A stretch of 39,819 bases of DNA from Eikenella exigua (GTDB lineage: Bacteria > Pseudomonadota > Gammaproteobacteria > Burkholderiales > Neisseriaceae): contig NZ_CP038019.1 of assembly GCF_008805035.1 (NCBI RefSeq), positions 1-39,819 of the forward strand. Direction: 5' to 3'. The position numbers were made by a program, and so were the translations under genes. The notes below the pieces were generated by a model. It searched no databases, had not been told where the DNA came from, and saw nothing but the letters and a program-made list of their open reading frames with translations. Below are positions 14,382-22,023 of the stretch, piece by piece. Position 1 is the stretch's first letter. Each line of letters begins with the position of its first letter.

Positions 14382-15043
14382 TGAATAAAAAAGCCAAAAT
14401 CGCCCGCATTTATTGTCGGGTATCCACTGTGCATCAAGATTTGACCCGGCAGATGGCGTTAGTCGAATGGGCAGAGCAGCGCGGCTATTATGTAGCCAAG
14501 GTATATGCAGAAAAAGCCAGCGGTCGCACAGCTAACCGTGAAAAGCTGGCCGAAATGATAGACGACCTGAAACAAGGGGAAGTGGTCATTGTAGAAAATA
14601 TCGACCGTCTAACCCGTCTGCCTATCAAGGAGGCGGAAAAGCTGATCGGCCGAATTAAAGCTAAAGGCGCACGGCTGGCCATGCCCGGCGTGGTGGATTT
14701 AGATGATTTGTATCCGGCCGACAGTATGGCCGGTATCGTGATGGATACCGTACAAGACCTGTTGCTGAAGATCGCCATGAAATCGGCCAGCGATGATTAC
14801 GAACTGCGCCGAGAGAGGCAGGCTGCCGGATTCGCTCGAGCTCGGGCAGAGGGGCGCAGCGTGGGTGGGCGCAGAATAGACCAGAAGCGTATCGATGCCG
14901 TAGCCTTTTGGCGTCAAAAAGGTTTGTCAATCGCGGAAACCGCCAAAGCATTGAGTTGTTCGCCAGGCACAGTTAAGCGAATCTGGCGGAAGATACAGGC
15001 TGGTGAATATAGGGTTTCCGGCAATAAGCTGCCCGAAAAATAG
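14381..15043 (+). CDS. Serine recombinase (resolvase/invertase family)
   Basis: The 220-aa protein has the resolvase catalytic domain: ARIYCRVSTVHQDLTRQ with nucleophile Ser15, EKASGRTANREKL, and VIVENIDRLTRL. A long helix links it to a C-terminal helix-turn-helix (LSIAETAKALSCSPGTVKRIWR). On plasmids such enzymes resolve multimers and help stability; RP4 carries a comparable ParA resolvase. A res site has not been shown. The DNA just after the gene (15,044-15,168) has a perfect TGTTCAT/ATGAACA dyad, but res sites usually lie upstream. It may also have brought in the neighbouring toxin genes. Confidence 0.9.
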   Translation: MNKKAKIARIYCRVSTVHQDLTRQMALVEWAEQRGYYVAKVYAEKASGRTANREKLAEMIDDLKQGEVVIVENIDRLTRLPIKEAEKLIGRIKAKGARLAMPGVVDLDDLYPADSMAGIVMDTVQDLLLKIAMKSASDDYELRRERQAAGFARARAEGRSVGGRRIDQKRIDAVAFWRQKGLSIAETAKALSCSPGTVKRIWRKIQAGEYRVSGNKLPEK

Positions 15044-15097
15044 GCAGAGCCGGTGCGCTAGCATAAATTCAAGTGTTTATGCCGATCTGGCAGCCGT

Positions 15098-15117
15098 TGT
15101 TCATGGGGTTATGAACA
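15098..15117. repeat. Inverted repeat before the epsilon/zeta operon
   Basis: TGTTCAT (15,098-15,104) and ATGAACA (15,111-15,117) are perfect arms around six bases. TGTGGAAAA follows at about 15,122. The site could be the operator of the toxin operon or part of a recombination site. The rest of 15,044-15,168 shows no other gene. Confidence 0.5.
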
Positions 15118-15168
15118 GGGTTTGTGGAAAACTTGCCGGAGCAGTCTTTAACGAAGAAAGGAAATATC

Positions 15169-15387
15169 ATGGGACATACTGAAAAAAGAAGTGTTACTGA
15201 CGTTTATGGTGAATTGGTAAGGGATATGGAACGAAATGCGGCTGATCCAGAAAGTCGATTTTTTAATGGGGTTAGGGCAGTAATCATTGGTGATAGGATT
15301 AAACGTGGTGAAGAGGTAACAGAAGAGGATAGAAAGCTCTGGGAGCAAAAGGTCGTTGCATCTTTGACAACAAAAAGAGATAACTAA
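15169..15387 (+). CDS. Hypothetical 72-aa first gene of the epsilon/zeta operon
   Basis: ATG 15169 follows GAAAGGAAATATC; an upstream GTG/TTG-type extension is not supported. The protein (MGHTEKRSVTDVYGELVRDM… VTEEDRKLWEQKV) is small, charged and helical, and no family was recognised. It sits 17 bases upstream of the antitoxin gene. In omega-epsilon-zeta systems a small repressor (omega) occupies this place, but the ribbon-helix-helix pattern is not obvious here, so this is only an analogy. The codon use is AT-rich. Confidence 0.6.
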   Translation: MGHTEKRSVTDVYGELVRDMERNAADPESRFFNGVRAVIIGDRIKRGEEVTEEDRKLWEQKVVASLTTKRDN

Positions 15388-15404
15388 CTTATTAGGAACT
15401 GACT

Positions 15405-15629
15405 ATGAATACAATTAAACCTACTGGTCGTGATGATACCATTAAGATGATAAAAGAAGCTTGTGAGAAAAACCGTCGGATGATGGAAGACAAGGAGTAC
15501 TGCAAGAAAATAGAGGCTGAGTTGCATTACACTGTGGATTCTCCAGCAGTACAAAAGTTGCGTGAAGAGTTAAAAGTATTGAGAGGTCAGAGAGAACAAC
15601 AGGAGGTGGCTGCCGATGGTGGCGCTTAA
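15405..15629 (+). CDS. Epsilon-like antitoxin
   Basis: The 74-aa helical, charged protein immediately precedes and overlaps the zeta toxin gene by 14 bases. Its helices (IKMIKEACEKNRRMMEDKEYCKKIEAEL; VQKLREELKVLRG) would fit the zeta nucleotide cleft, as in known epsilon proteins and the gonococcal ng_epsilon1. Sequence conservation of epsilon antitoxins is low, so the call rests mainly on size and overlap. The toxin start ATG 15616 lies within its last codons, so antitoxin is made first. Confidence 0.75.
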   Translation: MNTIKPTGRDDTIKMIKEACEKNRRMMEDKEYCKKIEAELHYTVDSPAVQKLREELKVLRGQREQQEVAADGGA

Positions 15630-16821
15630 CTCCGAAATTAAAGAAAGAGATTTTTCAAATTCACCAGAACTGGCAGAAGTTCAAAGAGAAGCTATTGACC
15701 AGGCTAGCCGTTATACTGGTGAAATGCTTGAAAGATACAATCAGCATCCAGATACTTCCGATGGTCGCTATATTTGTGCGGACACCTTTAAAGAACTTTT
15801 TGCAGTATTTGAGAATAAAGATGATCGAGCCAAGGTCAACAATGCAATTCATAACTCGGCTGCCGTTTTATCCGCCACACAGTTTGATGAAATATTGAAA
15901 CGGGAAGAACCAGACAAGAGTCAAGCTATTTTTGTTACGGGGATTCCTGGGTCGGGTAAGACTACAACAGTAAAAAATATGATGATGCGGGAGAATACAA
16001 AGTTACTCTTTGAAGGACAGCTTGCACGGCCGCAACCTGCTTTCCATAAGATTGAGCAATGCTTGGGAAAAGGGTTGGAGGTTACTGTTGTGGCAGTCAG
16101 TATGACAGCAGAACGGGCTTTAGATAATACGTATAGGCGATTTAATGAATACGGGAGGGGTGCAAGCATTGGCATCATGGCTGATATTCAAGCCAATTTA
16201 CCCAATGGTCTTAGACAAATTCATGAAAGATTTGGCAATGCAGTCAAAATTGTTGGTATCAACCAAGATAAGAATAGCGAGTTTCTTGATAGGTTCGATG
16301 ATGTTCTCAACATGCTTTCCTTGGGGTCTCAAGACCAGATATTAGGTAGGTTGGCTGGAAAGATTCAGAGTGACTTGGTAACCGGGAAGATTGATGTATC
16401 CTGTTTCAATCAAGCCAAAGGCAGCATGAATTTAGAAAGCATTTTTGCTGAGAAAGAGTACGTGCAACAGAGGGTAGTAGTTAATTCTAAAAGTGTTGTG
16501 TTGGAAGCTAAACTGGCAAGCGGTATTTGGACGAAACTCAAAATAATACCAGTACAAGGGATGAAGGGCGGTGTTTATCCGTTGGGAACGGCCAAACCGG
16601 CCGCAGCCGACCAATCTTATGAAGGCGAAATTGTCTATAAGGATAATGCGTCGATTTTCCAGCAAACCAAGCAAGGGTTGGTTCGGCATCAGAACACCGA
16701 GCAGCTGGCCGGTCAGGTACGGATAGGGCAGCACTATGCCATCGGCAACGGCCAAGCCAAGGCAGTCAGCCTGACAGCCAGCCGGTCGATGAAGCAGACA
16801 CATGGTCGTCGGCTTCGATAG
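15616..16821 (+). CDS. Zeta toxin kinase fused to a KfrB-like C-terminal domain
   Basis: The 401-aa protein has Walker A GIPGSGKT (residues 109-116) and the zeta layout after it: LLFEGQLARPQPAF, VSMTAERALDNTYRRFNEYGRG and KIVGINQDKN. It is like ng_zeta1 of the gonococcal plasmid, which phosphorylates UDP-activated amino sugars and so blocks cell-wall synthesis. Residues 283-401 (starting QRVVVNSKSVVLE, ending SMKQTHGRRLR) are a separate domain that resembles KfrB of IncP plasmids and recurs in both Fic proteins of this plasmid. The coding DNA for the kinase is AT-rich, while that for the tail is GC-rich like the backbone, so the join looks recent. Confidence 0.88.
   Translation: MVALNSEIKERDFSNSPELAEVQREAIDQASRYTGEMLERYNQHPDTSDGRYICADTFKELFAVFENKDDRAKVNNAIHNSAAVLSATQFDEILKREEPDKSQAIFVTGIPGSGKTTTVKNMMMRENTKLLFEGQLARPQPAFHKIEQCLGKGLEVTVVAVSMTAERALDNTYRRFNEYGRGASIGIMADIQANLPNGLRQIHERFGNAVKIVGINQDKNSEFLDRFDDVLNMLSLGSQDQILGRLAGKIQSDLVTGKIDVSCFNQAKGSMNLESIFAEKEYVQQRVVVNSKSVVLEAKLASGIWTKLKIIPVQGMKGGVYPLGTAKPAAADQSYEGEIVYKDNASIFQQTKQGLVRHQNTEQLAGQVRIGQHYAIGNGQAKAVSLTASRSMKQTHGRRLR
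16550..16821 (+). repeat. KfrB-domain direct repeat, copy 1
   Basis: From about 16,550 to 16,821 the DNA closely resembles 17,990-18,261 in the same orientation and frame (for example AAGCAAGGG, CGGCATCAGAA, ACCGAGCAG in both). The repeats are 1,440 bases apart and flank the first VbhA/Fic pair. Recombination would delete that pair and leave an intact chimeric zeta gene. Confidence 0.8.
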
Positions 16822-16832
16822 GCAGGGCGGGA

Positions 16833-16838
16833 TATAAT
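16833..16838 (+). promoter_or_regulatory. Possible -10 element for the first VbhA/Fic pair
   Basis: TATAAT lies 30 bases before the antitoxin start, but the matching -35 position (about CGGCTT) is poor. The pair may be partly read through from the zeta operon. Confidence 0.35.
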
Positions 16839-16867
16839 AAAACAGCATAAAGATGAAAGGAAGGGTG

Positions 16868-17179
16868 ATGGCTGAATTAACTCACGAACAGAAACAGAAA
16901 TTGTTGGCCGAATTTGAACGGCCCAAGGTGGTGAAATACAGCCCGGAAGAGATCCGGTCTGGGAAAGAAATCTATATTCAGGTGGTGGCCAGCTGTGCAT
17001 TGGAGGGGCATGCCCCAGATGATTTTGGCAAAGTGGTAACGATGGAACGTATTCGTGGTGAATTAACTCCGGAAAAAGAGCTACAAATTTTATTACAGCA
17101 AGATCCGGTTGAGACAGAACGAATCCAAGCGAAAGTCGCACGTTTGCAAGAGTTGGGATTATCGTGGAAGGATTTATAG
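16868..17179 (+). CDS. VbhA-type Fic antitoxin
   Basis: Start ATG 16868 is chosen because AAAGGAAGGG precedes it; an in-frame ATG at 16853 lacks a site. The 103-aa protein contains SCALEG, matching the antitoxin motif [S/T]xxxE[G/N], whose glutamate blocks ATP binding in Fic enzymes. The motif sits in a helix (KEIYIQVVASCALEGHAPDD). The C-terminal half (ERIRGELTPEKELQILLQQD) matches the second part of VbhA proteins. The Fic gene starts eight bases after the stop. The antitoxin is longer than Bartonella VbhA (about 60 aa). Confidence 0.8.
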   Translation: MAELTHEQKQKLLAEFERPKVVKYSPEEIRSGKEIYIQVVASCALEGHAPDDFGKVVTMERIRGELTPEKELQILLQQDPVETERIQAKVARLQELGLSWKDL

Positions 17180-17187
17180 GATAAATC

Positions 17188-18261
17188 ATGGGGCTTTCTA
17201 ACGAAGAGCAAATGGAGTTCAACCGGGTTGTTACTAGTAATTTACAAATGGCAGTTGTCGAGTTAAGAGCAACCCAAGATTTTTCTTTCCATGGTTTGAA
17301 GCAACTTCATGATAAAACATTCTTTCCTAGCCCTAGTTTGCCGGAGAGAGTCCGGGTGGAAATGAATAATTTTTATCAAATGCGCCCGGCAAGGGAGGAT
17401 TGGGGTGGGAAGTTGCGCTTTAATATCACTCCGTATCCGTATGAGACGTATTATTCGCCGTTGGAAAAAGCCGATTATCAACAGGTGGAACGGGTCATTG
17501 GGCTGGCGAAATATGCCAATACCAAAGACTTACCATTTGAGGAGAAAGTGCAACGGTTGGCTCAAGTTTATGCCGAGGTCGACTATCTGCATGCCTTTTG
17601 GGATGGCAACAGCCGGGTGAATCGGGCCTTTGTCCAAGAGTTGGCGGCCAGTTCCGGAGTTGAACTCGATTTCAGTAAAGTCAGTGAAAAGGAGATGTAT
17701 ATCGCCCGGGATAAATCTCTGGCCGAACTGAATCTAAGCCGGCGTCCCGAGCAGTTGAAAAACCTGACGCATATGAATCCCAACCCGTACGTTAGCTTGC
17801 AGGGATCGCTGGAGGAGTTGAATCAGTATTACCCCAAGATAGATTTGCCTTCGGTATTTCGGCAGATTGCGGTGGAGCGGGCAATTCGCCAAGAGCTCGA
17901 TTACAGCCAGGTGCGGGCGGTGGTCAATTCATCTGGTGTTGTGCTGCAACAGAAAACCGGCGATGCCTGGCAGGATGTCGAGCGAATACCGGCAGAAGGG
18001 ATGAAGGCCGGTATTTATCCATTGGGCACGGCCAAGTCGGCTATTGCCGGCCAATCCTATGAGGGTGAGGTGGTTTATCGGGACAACGCTTCGATTTTTC
18101 AAAAGACCAAGCAAGGGCTGATTCGGCATCAGAATACCGAGCAGTTGGCCGTCCAGGTAAGGGTAGGGCAGCGCTATAGCATCGGTAAGGGGCAAGCCAA
18201 GGCAGCCAGCCAGACCGTCAGTCGGTCGATGAAACAGACGCATAGTCGTTGGATTCGATAA
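17188..18261 (+). CDS. Fic-domain AMP transferase toxin with KfrB-like C-terminal domain
   Basis: The 357-aa protein carries the Fic motif as HAFWDGNSRVNR (residues 135-146), consistent with HxFx[D/E]GNxRxxR; Pro and the second Gly of the usual HPFxxGNGRxxR are Ala and Ser here. Upstream, FSFHGLKQLHDKTFF matches the Fic fold. Such enzymes add AMP to target proteins (in bacterial toxin-antitoxin pairs, often DNA gyrase and topoisomerase IV); the target here is unknown. Residues about 240-357 form the KfrB-like tail, nearly the same as that of the zeta toxin. It pairs with the VbhA gene upstream. Whether the changed motif is active needs testing. Confidence 0.85.
   Translation: MGLSNEEQMEFNRVVTSNLQMAVVELRATQDFSFHGLKQLHDKTFFPSPSLPERVRVEMNNFYQMRPAREDWGGKLRFNITPYPYETYYSPLEKADYQQVERVIGLAKYANTKDLPFEEKVQRLAQVYAEVDYLHAFWDGNSRVNRAFVQELAASSGVELDFSKVSEKEMYIARDKSLAELNLSRRPEQLKNLTHMNPNPYVSLQGSLEELNQYYPKIDLPSVFRQIAVERAIRQELDYSQVRAVVNSSGVVLQQKTGDAWQDVERIPAEGMKAGIYPLGTAKSAIAGQSYEGEVVYRDNASIFQKTKQGLIRHQNTEQLAVQVRVGQRYSIGKGQAKAASQTVSRSMKQTHSRWIR
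17990..18261 (+). repeat. KfrB-domain direct repeat, copy 2
   Basis: This is the 3' end of the first fic gene, the second member of the repeat described at 16,550-16,821. The relatedness extends to the last codons (SMKQTH then basic residues, stop). The third copy, in the fic gene at 38,167, is related only at protein level. Confidence 0.8.
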
Positions 18262-18276
18262 TAGATGTAGTATTGA

Positions 18277-18305
18277 TTGCAACTGCAAAACTTTTGTTTT
18301 ACAAT
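18277..18305 (+). promoter_or_regulatory. dinJ-yafQ promoter and likely operator
   Basis: TTGCAA (18,277-18,282), a 17-base spacer and TACAAT (18,300-18,305). CTGCAA (18,283-18,288) and TTGCAG (18,305-18,310) are inverted arms around the -10, as expected for autorepression by a DinJ/YafQ complex. Confidence 0.65.
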
Positions 18306-18332
18306 TGCAGCCAATTTAAGAGGATATTTGTA

Positions 18333-18620
18333 ATGCGTAGTGTAAATTTTAACATCCGTATGGATGAAAGCCTCAAGGAGCAGTCATTTCCGATTATTGA
18401 AAGTTATGGCCTGACTCCTGCTCAAGCAGTCAAGCTGTTTTTGCGGCAAATTGCTGATACCCGGACTATTCCGATTTCTTTCAGTCATAAAGCGGGACAT
18501 ATTCCAAATCACTTGACTGAACAAGCGATTAAGGAAGCTCGGCTTGAAGCGGTGAAGGCGAAGCAATATGGTTCGATTGACGAGGTAATTGGCGCAATAC
18601 AAAAAGTTGCAGGGGAATAG
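18333..18620 (+). CDS. dinJ: DinJ/RelB-family antitoxin
   Basis: ATG 18333 starts the family match (MRSVNFNIRMDESLKEQ…); an upstream in-frame ATG at 18249 lies before the promoter. The 95-aa protein has the RelB/DinJ ribbon-helix-helix N terminus (VNFNIRMDESLKEQSFPIIESYGLTPAQAVKLFLRQI), which binds its own operator, and a C-terminal helical part that binds the toxin. AAGAGGATATTTGTA gives a ribosome site. The toxin gene lies 78 bases downstream, farther than usual, with AGTGAAAGGAAAA in front of it. Confidence 0.88.
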   Translation: MRSVNFNIRMDESLKEQSFPIIESYGLTPAQAVKLFLRQIADTRTIPISFSHKAGHIPNHLTEQAIKEARLEAVKAKQYGSIDEVIGAIQKVAGE

Positions 18621-18698
18621 CTTATGGATTAGATATTTAGTAAGCTGATTTTCTTGTAATATTTGTATTGCTTTTTATACCTTCAGTGAAAGGAAAAA

Positions 18699-18989
18699 AT
18701 GAGCAATAACAATAACTGTTATCGAGAAATCAGTATGACTGGTCAATTTAAACGCGATGTGAAGAAGCATTGTTCTGAATTGATTTCAAAAGAAGGAATA
18801 GAGATATTAGGCAAATTAATTAGGGACTTGCCTCTGCCAGAAAAATATTCAGATCATAAATTAAGCCATAATTGGGCAGATTGTCGCGATTGCCACATAA
18901 GACCAGACTTAGTACTGATATATAGAAAAACGAAAGAAAACGTATTACAGCTCATCCGTTTAGGGACTCATTCCGAGTTGTTTAAATAG
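18699..18989 (+). CDS. yafQ: YafQ-family mRNA interferase toxin
   Basis: The 96-aa protein matches YafQ: an N-terminal FKRDVKKHCSE helix, then DHKLSHNWADCRDCHIRPDLVLIYRK with the histidine/aspartate cluster of the active site, and the ending IRLGTHSELF, whose His corresponds to the catalytic His87. YafQ cuts mRNA on the ribosome at lysine codons. It is partnered by the DinJ gene upstream, and a strong terminator follows at 19,024. Confidence 0.9.
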   Translation: MSNNNNCYREISMTGQFKRDVKKHCSELISKEGIEILGKLIRDLPLPEKYSDHKLSHNWADCRDCHIRPDLVLIYRKTKENVLQLIRLGTHSELFK

Positions 18990-19023
18990 TATGAACATAC
19001 CCTACGTAGATAAGTAAGATAGG

Positions 19024-19058
19024 AAAAGACCCAACACTATGTATTGTTGGGTCTTTTT
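19024..19058. terminator. Bidirectional terminator between yafQ and trbN
   Basis: AAAAGACCCAACA (19,024-19,036) pairs perfectly with TGTTGGGTCTTTT (19,045-19,057), a 13-bp stem around eight bases with A- and T-runs at its feet. It can stop yafQ transcription and the trb operon, which meet here. Confidence 0.9.
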
Positions 19059-19059
19059 C

Positions 19060-19701
19060 TTACTTTACTATTGGATTGCTCGATCGCCAAACCACCGAAC
19101 TGGTGGTTCTCGGGTCAGTATAACGGGCAGTGGCAGTTCGCTCCCTGACCACTGTCGCCGGTTGTAGGCTCGGCCGTCTTTCTTGGCGTCTAACCGGTTC
19201 GTGTCGAATCGGCCGGTTGCGTTCGGCCGCGACCGCTTGGGTGGGAACGGTTGAATTGGGTAAGTTGGCCGTTTGGATGCCGTGCGCTTGAAACCAGTTG
19301 CGCCACATCTCGGCATGCCGGATCAATTTTTGCCGGTATCGGCTGTTGAATCGTGGGGTGTAGGAATGGTAATTGGCCACCCGGGTCCATAAGTCCCCCC
19401 GGTCGCGCACGATGTGCCGCTTGATGCGCCAAGCGGCCAAGAAGTAGGAATAGCAGCCCGGCCGAGCCGCATCTTGCGGCGTGATACCGTATTTGGCCAA
19501 TGTGGCCAAATACGCGGTATTCAACTGCATGGCACCGACATCGTGGGTGCCGTTTTTGTTGCGTACCCACTGGCCAGGCCGGCCGTTTTCATTGCTTGCT
19601 ACGGCCAACAGAATCAACGGATCCAGCTGGTATTGGGCGGCGGCCTGCACCGAACAAACCGCCCGTTCCTGCTGTACTGCCGGCGGCAAATCTATTGCCA
19701 T
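19060..19701 (-). CDS. trbN: TrbN, lytic transglycosylase
   Basis: The 213-aa protein matches RP4 TrbN (about 211 aa). The SLT-like domain shows YQLDPLILLAVASNENGRPGQW, with a probable catalytic Glu, and HDVGAMQLNTAYLATLAKYGI, the VGxMQ pattern. It cuts glycan strands to let the transfer channel through the wall. A clear signal peptide is not seen. The C-terminal part is Arg/Pro/Thr-rich and likely disordered. The start overlaps the trbM stop by one base (TAATG). It is the last gene of the trb operon. Confidence 0.9.
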   Translation of the reverse strand: MAIDLPPAVQQERAVCSVQAAAQYQLDPLILLAVASNENGRPGQWVRNKNGTHDVGAMQLNTAYLATLAKYGITPQDAARPGCYSYFLAAWRIKRHIVRDRGDLWTRVANYHSYTPRFNSRYRQKLIRHAEMWRNWFQAHGIQTANLPNSTVPTQAVAAERNRPIRHEPVRRQERRPSLQPATVVRERTATARYTDPRTTSSVVWRSSNPIVK

Positions 19702-20387
19702 TACCGATCAACCCAACGGCCGCCGTTGCGCTCATCCCCGACATAATGCACCCGCTCTCCGGTCGTCGTCCATCGGTGCTGATGGTAGGCTTGGCAATAG
19801 CTGGGTTTGGCGTTTCGGATATAAGGCACCTTGACGTCCTGCCAGCCACCATCTCTTTGTGTGCCGACCCAAACGCGTTTGGTGTAGGTGGCACGGTTGA
19901 TCTGGTTCAGGGCAGCCGCATTGCAGCGGCCGGCGCCGTTGGCGATGGCGTCAATCAACTCAGGCATATTGTCCTCGTTACTGGAGGGACACAAGCGCAG
20001 GAAATCTTTCCTGGCGTTCAAGGTTTGGTGCAGCTTGCGGTGTCGGATAGAGAAATAGCGGTTCAGCGATGGGGCGCACTCCGTCGGCCGCTTGCCGGAG
20101 GACAGGCACAAGATCGCTTCACAAGCCAGTTTGGGGTCGCCGGTCAGTACGCTTTCAGCGGACGGCCGGTTGTTTTGCCGACCGTTGCGGTTACCGCCGG
20201 TTTGCCCGGTGTTAGCCGGTGCTGCCGTGCTGTTTTGTTGGTTGCCGTTGTTACGGTTATAACTGCGGCCGTCGGTGGCGGTACGACCGCTGGAAGCCGA
20301 GTTCAGGGCATCATTCAGGTTTTGGCCGAAACTGAGGCCGGTGCAGGCCAAGGCGGCCAGCATGATCGCAAGTTGGCGTGTTTTCAT
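19701..20387 (-). CDS. trbM: TrbM/KikA-family transfer protein
   Basis: The 228-aa protein has a signal peptide (MKTRQLAIMLAALACTGLSFG), an Asn/Gln/Gly-rich segment (residues 25-80) and the conserved TrbM core, SVLTGDPKLACEAILCLSSGKRPTECAPSLNRYFSI…RKDFLRLCP, with several Cys that probably form disulfides in the periplasm. TrbM in RP4 is part of the mating region but is not strictly required. The low-complexity segment is longer than in RP4 TrbM (about 195 aa). Confidence 0.9.
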   Translation of the reverse strand: MKTRQLAIMLAALACTGLSFGQNLNDALNSASSGRTATDGRSYNRNNGNQQNSTAAPANTGQTGGNRNGRQNNRPSAESVLTGDPKLACEAILCLSSGKRPTECAPSLNRYFSIRHRKLHQTLNARKDFLRLCPSSNEDNMPELIDAIANGAGRCNAAALNQINRATYTKRVWVGTQRDGGWQDVKVPYIRNAKPSYCQAYHQHRWTTTGERVHYVGDERNGGRWVDR

Positions 20388-20402
20388 AGGTTCTCCCTAA
20401 GA

Positions 20403-22016
20403 TTATTGCTGCTGTTGTTGCTGCGCCCGGTTGCGGGCGCTGACTTCTTTTAATGCTTGGCGTACTAAACCGACTCCGCCCAGCAGCATCAGTGCGGCAT
20501 TGAGCATGGAGCCAACCACGCTTTTTGCCGAAAACCCGATGCCTTCATTACCGCTGCCGCCGGCCAGGCTGCCCACCATTGGCGGTACCTTGGTGCATAA
20601 AATCGCCAGCGTCAGGCCGACTAGCAACAATACCGTATAGTGGAATAGCATAAAGCCTTCCGTTTGACTCACCATGCTGGTAATGATGTTTTTACCAATT
20701 GCCATCATCAACATCATGGTCATCAGTTGCAACCCGATATTCAGCAGCTGTCGATAATAAGAGATAGCCATGTCGGAGGTCCAACGTCCGCCGCCGAAGC
20801 CCAGTACGAATAGTCCGGCAGTCATATATATCCAGGCAGCGATATACAAAAGGGCGTAGTTGATTGCAATGAGTACCAAAGCAAAGAAAGTCACCACCAT
20901 CATCAGGATGGCGACAAACAATTCCGGATTGAGCCAAGAGGCTGCATTGGTAATATCTATTAGGTCGGGTATTTTGACTGCTCGGATCGAGTTGGCGGCC
21001 GCAGCACGGTTCCACATATCAAACAATGATTGTACGAAGCCGGCCGTTTTTTGTGTTTCACCGCCGGTACCGGCCTCAACCCCCAGTTGGTTGAACGAAT
21101 TGATGATGGATTCGCTGATGGCAAAACCGTTTTGCAGCAGCCACCAGAAAAAGCCGATGAACAAAATCAGGCGGATGGTTTCGGCGAAGAAGGCGGCAAT
21201 ATCGTCTTTACGGAATACCAGATCAATGCCGGTATAAACCACGCTGATGGCGGCCAGTGACCAAAACAACCAGCTGGCGGCAGTAGTCAGGGCGGTTACC
21301 CATTTGCCGGTGCCATCCCGGAAGGTATCCATTATCTGATCCAATACGCTGGCATCCACTGGGTTGTTGCCGGGGTCAAGTTTTTCCGCATCCGAGGCGC
21401 TTTCCAGATCTCCGTCTTCGATTGGTTGGATAGGTGTGCCACGTCCCTTGGCCATCCTGTCGGCCATATCGCAGATCGAGGTTTTATTGATGTCGCGGAA
21501 ACCGCCGCAACGGCCGGAATTCAGCATTTTTTGACAGTTGCCGACCCCCAGTTGCACACAGGCTAAAACCAGCTCTCCTGTTACCGGTCGGCCGTCAAAG
21601 GTTTTCATTTGCATCAATCGTCGCACCACGGGATTGCGCAACCCGTCCGTAGTCAATTTTGACCAGGCATTAAGCTGGGTTTGCAGACTGGCGAGTTTGT
21701 ATTGCTCCGGCGACATATGGGCATAAGCGCGGATATTGCGGTGGTTCAATTGCAATACACCGAAGCAGCAGGAGCCGTTATAGAGGTGCAGATAGCCGCC
21801 ACTTTCTACATTGATGGCTAGATTGGCCACGGCGTTGGCATTCTGTTTTAACCAAGGGCTGGCATAGGGTGAATTGCGAACAGCATCAACAATTTGTTGA
21901 TGTGTGGCACGTTGCTGGGAAAAGTAGGTTACTTTTCCCATCGCTGTTGTCGTCGACAACAGGAACAACAGGCACAAACCGATCAGTCGACACCAGATTG
22001 CCGTTAGCCGTTGCAT
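20403..22016 (-). CDS. Second TrbL paralogue fused to an N-terminal transglycosylase-like domain
   Basis: The 537-aa protein has a signal sequence (about residues 1-26) and a domain (40-190) with NLAINVESGGYLHLYNGSCCFGVLQLNHRNI, a lysozyme-like/SLT pattern with probable catalytic Glu; several Cys follow. Residues 235-530 are a TrbL/VirB6-type membrane part, closely similar to the other TrbL in this plasmid (WLFWSLAAISVVYTGI…FRKDDIAAFFAETIRLILFIGFFWWLLQNG). A poly-Gln tail of six ends the protein. VirB6/TrbL proteins form the inner-membrane channel. It starts 7 bases after orf186 and precedes trbM. A fusion of wall-cutting and channel domains would place lysis exactly at the channel. Confidence 0.85.
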   Translation of the reverse strand: MQRLTAIWCRLIGLCLLFLLSTTTAMGKVTYFSQQRATHQQIVDAVRNSPYASPWLKQNANAVANLAINVESGGYLHLYNGSCCFGVLQLNHRNIRAYAHMSPEQYKLASLQTQLNAWSKLTTDGLRNPVVRRLMQMKTFDGRPVTGELVLACVQLGVGNCQKMLNSGRCGGFRDINKTSICDMADRMAKGRGTPIQPIEDGDLESASDAEKLDPGNNPVDASVLDQIMDTFRDGTGKWVTALTTAASWLFWSLAAISVVYTGIDLVFRKDDIAAFFAETIRLILFIGFFWWLLQNGFAISESIINSFNQLGVEAGTGGETQKTAGFVQSLFDMWNRAAAANSIRAVKIPDLIDITNAASWLNPELFVAILMMVVTFFALVLIAINYALLYIAAWIYMTAGLFVLGFGGGRWTSDMAISYYRQLLNIGLQLMTMMLMMAIGKNIITSMVSQTEGFMLFHYTVLLLVGLTLAILCTKVPPMVGSLAGGSGNEGIGFSAKSVVGSMLNAALMLLGGVGLVRQALKEVSARNRAQQQQQQ

Positions 22017-22023
22017 GATGGGC

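Noticed and set aside
14381..15043. Transposon or integron around the serine recombinase
   Set aside because: No terminal repeats, target duplication or attachment-site pair was found; it reads as a resident resolvase.
19500..20453. Long plus-strand frame (317 codons) opposite trbN and trbM
   Set aside because: It is antisense to two well-supported genes, has no ribosome site, and its composition (Pro/Arg/Val/Gly mix) is a mirror of their codons.
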